64,000 nt of DNA from Lysinibacillus xylanilyticus (GTDB taxonomy: Bacteria; Bacillota; Bacilli; Bacillales_A; Planococcaceae): positions 731,167-795,166 of the forward strand of contig NZ_LFXJ01000010.1 of NCBI RefSeq assembly GCF_001183605.1, read 5' to 3'. A model generated the notes under the pieces. The model was not told the DNA's origin. It worked only from the letters and a program-made list of their open reading frames with translations, and did not search any database. Positions 60,536 to 64,000 of the stretch are shown piece by piece (the stretch's first letter is position 1; each line of letters begins with the position of its first letter). Position numbers and translations under genes: made by a program.

Positions 60536-61114
60536 ATGAACATTCCAAATAAAATTACCATCTCTCGAATCTTACTTATTCCATTCTTTGTCATTGTTAT
60601 GATGTTTGATTTTGGCTGGGGAACAATGTCACTATTCGGTGCGACGATGCCTGTTCATCATTTTGTAGGTGCACTCATTTTTATTATTGCTTCAACGACT
60701 GATTGGGTAGATGGTTTTTATGCACGTAAGTACAATCTTGTGACAACATTTGGGAAATTTTTAGACCCACTTGCTGACAAATTGCTAGTTTCAGCAGCTT
60801 TTATTTTAATGGTAGAGCTTGATATGGCGTCTGCATGGATAATAATAATTATTATTAGCCGTGAGTTTGCAGTAACTGGCCTTCGTTTAATATTGGCAGG
60901 TGAAGGAGAAGTTGTTGCGGCGAACCAACTTGGGAAAATTAAAACATGGGCTCAAATTGTAGCCATCGGAGCAGCACTTTTACACAATACAATCTTTACA
61001 CTTATCGGTATTCCATTTGATACAATTATGCTATATATTGCATTGTTCTTTACACTATGGTCTGGATGGGATTATTTCTATCTAAATCGACGTGTCTTAC
61101 TTGAGTCTAAATAA
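60536..61114 (+). CDS. pgsA: CDP-diacylglycerol-glycerol-3-phosphate phosphatidyltransferase
   Basis: PgsA makes phosphatidylglycerol phosphate from CDP-diacylglycerol, committing to anionic phospholipids. The 192-residue membrane protein has the CDP-alcohol signature DWVDGFYARKYNLVTTFGKFLDPLADK (in part: DGFYAR and GKFLDPLADK, about 60-82) with all conserved aspartates. The ATG at 60536 follows AAAGGTG; an earlier ATG at 60518 overlaps the hairpin region. Confidence 0.95.
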   Translation: MNIPNKITISRILLIPFFVIVMMFDFGWGTMSLFGATMPVHHFVGALIFIIASTTDWVDGFYARKYNLVTTFGKFLDPLADKLLVSAAFILMVELDMASAWIIIIIISREFAVTGLRLILAGEGEVVAANQLGKIKTWAQIVAIGAALLHNTIFTLIGIPFDTIMLYIALFFTLWSGWDYFYLNRRVLLESK

Positions 61115-61131
61115 GAGAGGTCTTGAGGATC

Positions 61132-62388
61132 ATGAATGCTGAAATTCTTGCGGTTGGCTCAGAGTTATTGCTTGGTCAGATTTCGAACACAAATGCGAGA
61201 TTTATTTCTAGTCAGTTGTCCGAGTTAGGGATAAATGTGTATTATCACACTGTTGTTGGAGATAATGCACAACGTTTAGAAGATGCTATTTCCATTGCAG
61301 AGGCTCGTGCTGATTTAATCATTTTCTCTGGTGGGCTGGGTCCTACAAAGGATGATTTAACAAAGGAAACGATTGCGCGTCATCTTGACGTTTCTCTCGA
61401 ATTTGATGATATCGCACTAGCTAATATTGAGCAGTTCTTTGCAAAACGAGGACGTCCAATGACGGATAATAATCGTAAGCAGGCTTTAATACTAGCGGGT
61501 AGTGAGGTGCTTGTAAACCATCACGGTATGGCACCTGGCATGATATTAACAAAGGATGGGCGTACGTATATTTTGCTTCCGGGGCCACCTAAAGAGCTTG
61601 AGCCAATGTTCCAGTTTGAAGCAAAGCCAAAGCTAGCTGCGATGTTAAATGCTGGAGGGGTAATTACATCGCACGTTATGCGTTTTTATGGAATTGGAGA
61701 GGCGGAGCTTGAAGTACGCGTCCAAAATATTTTAGATTCTCAAACAAACCCAACTGTTGCTCCACTTGCTTCTGACGGTGAGGTTACATTGCGTGTAACT
61801 GCCAAAGCAGAAACAGAGCAAGAAGCGCAGCAGCTTATTGCCTCGAAGGTAGCAGAGATTCAAGCGCTTGTTGGGGACTATAAATACGGTATAGATGATG
61901 ATTCTCTTGCCTCTAAAACAGTAGAAATGTTACTAGACAATAAGTTAACAATTTCTGCAGCAGAAAGTTTAACAGCGGGATTATTTCAGTCAGAGCTTGC
62001 TGAAATACCAGGTGTAGGGGATGCCCTTGTTGGTGGCGTTGTTACGTATACGGAAGAGGCTAAGATTAAGCAACTCGGTATTTCTAAGGAATTATTAACT
62101 ACACATGGGATTGTAAGCAGTGAATGTGCAGTGGCTATGGCTAGTGCTGTGCGTAAAAAGTTTGATACAGATATTGGTATTGGATTAACAGGTGCGGCAG
62201 GTCCTACAGCCCATGATCATCAACCAGTAGGGACAGTTTGGATTGCTCTTGCCATTGGCGATGAAAAACCGATAACATATTTACTTCATTTATCGGGTAT
62301 GCGTAATACAAATCGACTGCGCACGGCGAAATTTACTTGTCATTATTTAATGCAGCTTTTAGTAGAAAGAGGCTTTAAAAAACGTTAA
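61132..62388 (+). CDS. cinA: CinA family protein (competence/damage-inducible)
   Basis: A 418-residue protein with an N-terminal MoCF-binding-like domain (EILAVGSELLLGQI, FSGGLGPTKDDLT) that hydrolyses ADP-ribose or similar in some homologues, and a C-terminal CinA/PncC domain (AAESLTAGLFQSELAEIPG, about 282) related to nicotinamide mononucleotide deamidase. In Bacillus it lies before recA in a competence-linked unit. Here a repeat of about 420 bp, a terminator and a recA promoter come between. The ATG at 61132 is chosen over TTG 61123, which lies in the ribosome site. Confidence 0.95.
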   Translation: MNAEILAVGSELLLGQISNTNARFISSQLSELGINVYYHTVVGDNAQRLEDAISIAEARADLIIFSGGLGPTKDDLTKETIARHLDVSLEFDDIALANIEQFFAKRGRPMTDNNRKQALILAGSEVLVNHHGMAPGMILTKDGRTYILLPGPPKELEPMFQFEAKPKLAAMLNAGGVITSHVMRFYGIGEAELEVRVQNILDSQTNPTVAPLASDGEVTLRVTAKAETEQEAQQLIASKVAEIQALVGDYKYGIDDDSLASKTVEMLLDNKLTISAAESLTAGLFQSELAEIPGVGDALVGGVVTYTEEAKIKQLGISKELLTTHGIVSSECAVAMASAVRKKFDTDIGIGLTGAAGPTAHDHQPVGTVWIALAIGDEKPITYLLHLSGMRNTNRLRTAKFTCHYLMQLLVERGFKKR

Positions 62389-62410
62389 TCAATTATGCCT
62401 CGACATAATA
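62387..62410 (+). repeat. Partial AATTATGCC palindrome at the cinA stop
   Basis: AATCAATTATGCC-TC-GACATAAT begins within the cinA TAA and runs up to the left end of repeat R11. The right half has one mismatch and is shortened. Confidence 0.65.
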
Positions 62411-62412
62411 TA

Positions 62413-62834
62413 GGTTCATCCCTAAAAGTTGCGGATTACTTTTGTTAAAACGTTACTATGTAAATAAGTTGATTGCAGTGGAGGCTGGGAGACTCCTTGG
62501 GGATTAGCGATAGAGGAACGAAGGCTAAAACCATCACGTCCTGTGATAACGCCTTCGTAACCAACATCCTGTTGCCCCAAGCGGCTCATCGGACGCCCCC
62601 AGGATGCTCTGCACTGCGCGAAAGTGAAGCGTCAGAGGCAATTGTTTTATCTGTGCGAAAGCGAAGCGACAGCAACAAATGTATTATCTGTGCGAAAGCG
62701 AAGCGACAGCAACAAATGTTTTCTGTAGCGAAAGCAAAGCGACAGCAACAAATGTTTTCTGTAGCGAAAGCAAAGCGACAGCTACAAAGCGCCCAGTCGG
62801 AACGGAAATCAACCACACGTTTTGATGGGGATCC
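62413..62834 (+). repeat. Structured intergenic repeat, copy R11 (type I with tandem insert)
   Basis: Ends GGTTCATCCC and GGGGATCC: both differ from the usual TCATCACC/GGTGATGA at matching places. The core has the closing helix, ACGAAGGC/GCCTTCGT with inner ATCAC-GTCCT-GTGAT, and CAACA-TCC-TGTTG. Between CCCCCAGGA and AAAGCGCCCAG, exactly as in R8, lies a tandem repeat of 35-37 bp units. It fills most of the gap between cinA and recA. Confidence 0.88.
62614..62788 (+). repeat. 35-37 bp tandem repeat inside R11
   Basis: Five units start at 62614, 62651, 62688, 62723 and 62759. Middle units match the R8 unit (CTGTGCGAAAGCGAAGCG) closely; the last two read CTGTAGCGAAAGCAAAGCG, and the first is diverged. 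Confidence 0.9.
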
Positions 62835-62851
62835 ATAATATAGTTGAAAAT

Positions 62852-62888
62852 AGAAATTTGGGTAATGGAAAGTTACCCAAATTTTTAT
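62852..62888 (+). terminator. Intrinsic terminator upstream of recA
   Basis: AAATTTGGGTAA pairs perfectly with TTACCCAAATTT around TGGAAAG, then T run. It separates the cinA unit from recA. Confidence 0.9.
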
Positions 62889-62900
62889 TTTGAAGAAAAA

Positions 62901-62914
62901 CGAATAAATGTTCG
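62901..62914. promoter_or_regulatory. LexA (DinR) SOS box of recA
   Basis: CGAATAAATGTTCG matches the Bacillus SOS consensus CGAACRNRYGTTCG at 13 of 14 positions, nine bases upstream of the -35 of the recA promoter. Confidence 0.8.
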
Positions 62915-62922
62915 CTTTTTTC

Positions 62923-62951
62923 TTGCGTCCTATCTCAAAAACAAGTATAGT
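62923..62951 (+). promoter_or_regulatory. Sigma-A promoter for recA
   Basis: TTGCGT, 17-bp spacer, TATAGT, about 46 bp before the start codon. Confidence 0.75.
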
Positions 62952-62996
62952 AGAGATAGAGAAAAACAGTGAACAGTTTTCGAAGGAGGAAAATGA

Positions 62997-64000
62997 ATGA
63001 GTGATCGTAAAGCTGCCTTAGAACAGGCGTTAAAACAAATTGAAAAGAATTTTGGTAAAGGTTCTATCATGAAACTTGGCGAAAAGACCGATTTAGAAAT
63101 CGCTACATCTTCAAGTGGTTCGCTAGCACTTGATGCTGCATTAGGTGTTGGTGGTTATCCACGTGGACGAATTATTGAAGTATACGGCCCTGAATCATCA
63201 GGTAAAACAACGGTTGCTCTTCATGCCATTGCAGAGGTGCAGGCAAATGGTGGACAAGCAGCGTTTATCGATGCTGAGCATGCGTTAGATCCAATTTACG
63301 CACAAAAATTAGGCGTCGATATTGATGAGCTTCTATTATCTCAACCAGATACAGGAGAGCAGGCGCTTGAAATCGCAGAAGCATTAGTACGTAGTGGTGC
63401 TATCGATATCATCGTTATTGACTCAGTAGCAGCATTAGTTCCGAAAGCGGAAATCGAAGGAGATATGGGTGATTCGCATGTTGGTTTACAAGCGCGTTTA
63501 ATGTCTCAAGCCTTACGTAAGCTTTCAGGTGCTATCAATAAATCAAAAACGATTGCTATTTTCATAAACCAAATACGTGAAAAAATCGGTGTTATGTTCG
63601 GAAACCCAGAAACAACACCTGGTGGACGTGCACTTAAATTCTATAGCTCCGTTCGCTTAGAAGTACGTCGTGCAGAAGCTATTAAACAAGGCAATGACAT
63701 TATGGGTAACCGTACAAAAATTAAAATTGTGAAAAACAAAGTAGCACCACCATTCCGTACAGCTGAAGTTGATATTATGTACGGTGAAGGAATTTCAAAA
63801 GAGGGCGAAACAGTCGATTTAGGTGTTGAACTAGACATCGTTCAAAAAAGCGGTTCTTGGTATGCTTACGGTGATGAACGCCTAGGTCAAGGTCGTGAAA
63901 ATGCTAAACAGTACTTAAAAGAAAATCCAGCAGTACTTGACGACATCGCAAATAAAATCCGTGCTTCTTACGGTATTGCATCATCATCATACACAATTGC
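62997..64000 (+). CDS. recA: Recombinase RecA (3' end outside window)
   Basis: RecA forms ATP-dependent filaments on single-stranded DNA for recombination and triggers LexA self-cleavage. The visible 334 residues start [21 protein letters not shown] and include Walker [11 protein letters not shown] (about 65-74), [28 protein letters not shown], the L2 loop [22 protein letters not shown] (in part: [13 protein letters not shown]) and [11 protein letters not shown]. The ATG at 62997 is seven bases after AAGGAGG; an ATG at 62993 in another frame gives only ATG-AAT-GAG-TGA. The frame runs off the window. Confidence 0.98.
   Translation, partial: MSDRKAALEQALKQIEKNFGKGSIMKLGEKTDLEIATSSSGSLALDAALGVGGYPRGRIIEVYGPESSGKTTVALHAIAEVQANGGQAAFIDAEHALDPIYAQKLGVDIDELLLSQPDTGEQALEIAEALVRSGAIDIIVIDSVAALVPKAEIEGDMGDSHVGLQARLMSQALRKLSGAINKSKTIAIFINQIREKIGVMFGNPETTPGGRALKFYSSVRLEVRRAEAIKQGNDIMGNRTKIKIVKNKVAPPFRTAEVDIMYGEGISKEGETVDLGVELDIVQKSGSWYAYGDERLGQGRENAKQYLKENPAVLDDIANKIRASYGIASSSYTI

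Noticed and set aside
62473-62838. 121-residue frame of the same kind
   Set aside because: Same 37-bp repeat artefact inside R11; no start signals.

Overview
The window is a contiguous, AT-rich chromosomal segment of a spore-forming, flagellated Bacillota, most like Lysinibacillus or a close relative of Bacillus. This rests on gene order (che-sigD, rpsB-tsf-pyrH-frr-uppS-cdsA-dxr-rasP-proS-polC, rimP-nusA-infB-rbfA-truB-ribF-rpsO-pnp, mlpA-ymxH-spoVF-asd-dapA-rnjB-spoIIIE, ymfC-ymfK-rodZ-pgsA-cinA-recA), on dipicolinate synthase and SpoIIIE, and on Bacillus-type signals (sigma-A promoters, AGGAGG ribosome sites, TTG/GTG starts, Fur and LexA boxes). Genus assignment is inference; no database search was possible.

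Layout. 1-5.9 kb: end of the chemotaxis/flagellar operon (cheA partial, cheW, cheC, cheD, an unrecognised membrane protein, sigD, a small hypothetical, a swrB-like gene). 6.1-9.6 kb: rpsB, tsf, pyrH, frr. 10.1-16.2 kb: uppS, cdsA, dxr, rasP, proS (envelope lipids, isoprenoids, regulated proteolysis). 17.0-21.4 kb: polC. 21.9-32.9 kb: the nusA-infB operon, truB, ribF, rpsO, pnp. 33.0-45.8 kb: mlpA, ymxH, dpaAB, asd, dapA and rnjB, split by an accessory block at 34.4-39.8 kb that holds a Fur-controlled haem-uptake operon and a convergent GntR/ABC module whose ATPase is broken. 46.2-62.4 kb: spoIIIE and the ymf cluster, with a BMP-type nucleoside ABC transporter between ymfC and ymfF, then rodZ, pgsA and cinA. 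63.0 kb to the end: recA, cut by the window edge.

All genes except the 37.9-39.8 kb module are on the + strand. Compared with the Bacillus subtilis order as I remember it, ylxY, dapG and tepA are absent from their usual places.

The feature least explained by ordinary annotation is a family of long, highly structured intergenic repeats. Six good copies of about 200-420 bp lie at 7.9, 21.4, 27.4, 29.6, 45.9 and 62.4 kb, with relics or mini-copies at 9.9, 11.7 and 27.7 kb and a related tandem form at 16.3-16.8 kb. All good copies have the same orientation. The core folds into a closing helix, a hairpin with a GTCCT loop and a second hairpin with a TCC loop. The GTCCT-type hairpin shows compensatory changes between the two forms. 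Some copies carry a 37-bp tandem repeat. A separate small palindrome (AATTATGCC-N2-GGCATAATT) occurs several times, and one copy interrupts the ABC ATPase at 39.27 kb. These elements are my main candidate for something undescribed. Other points of interest are an in-frame duplication inside the CheA P2 region and structured spacers between nusA and rnpM and between ylxP and rbfA.
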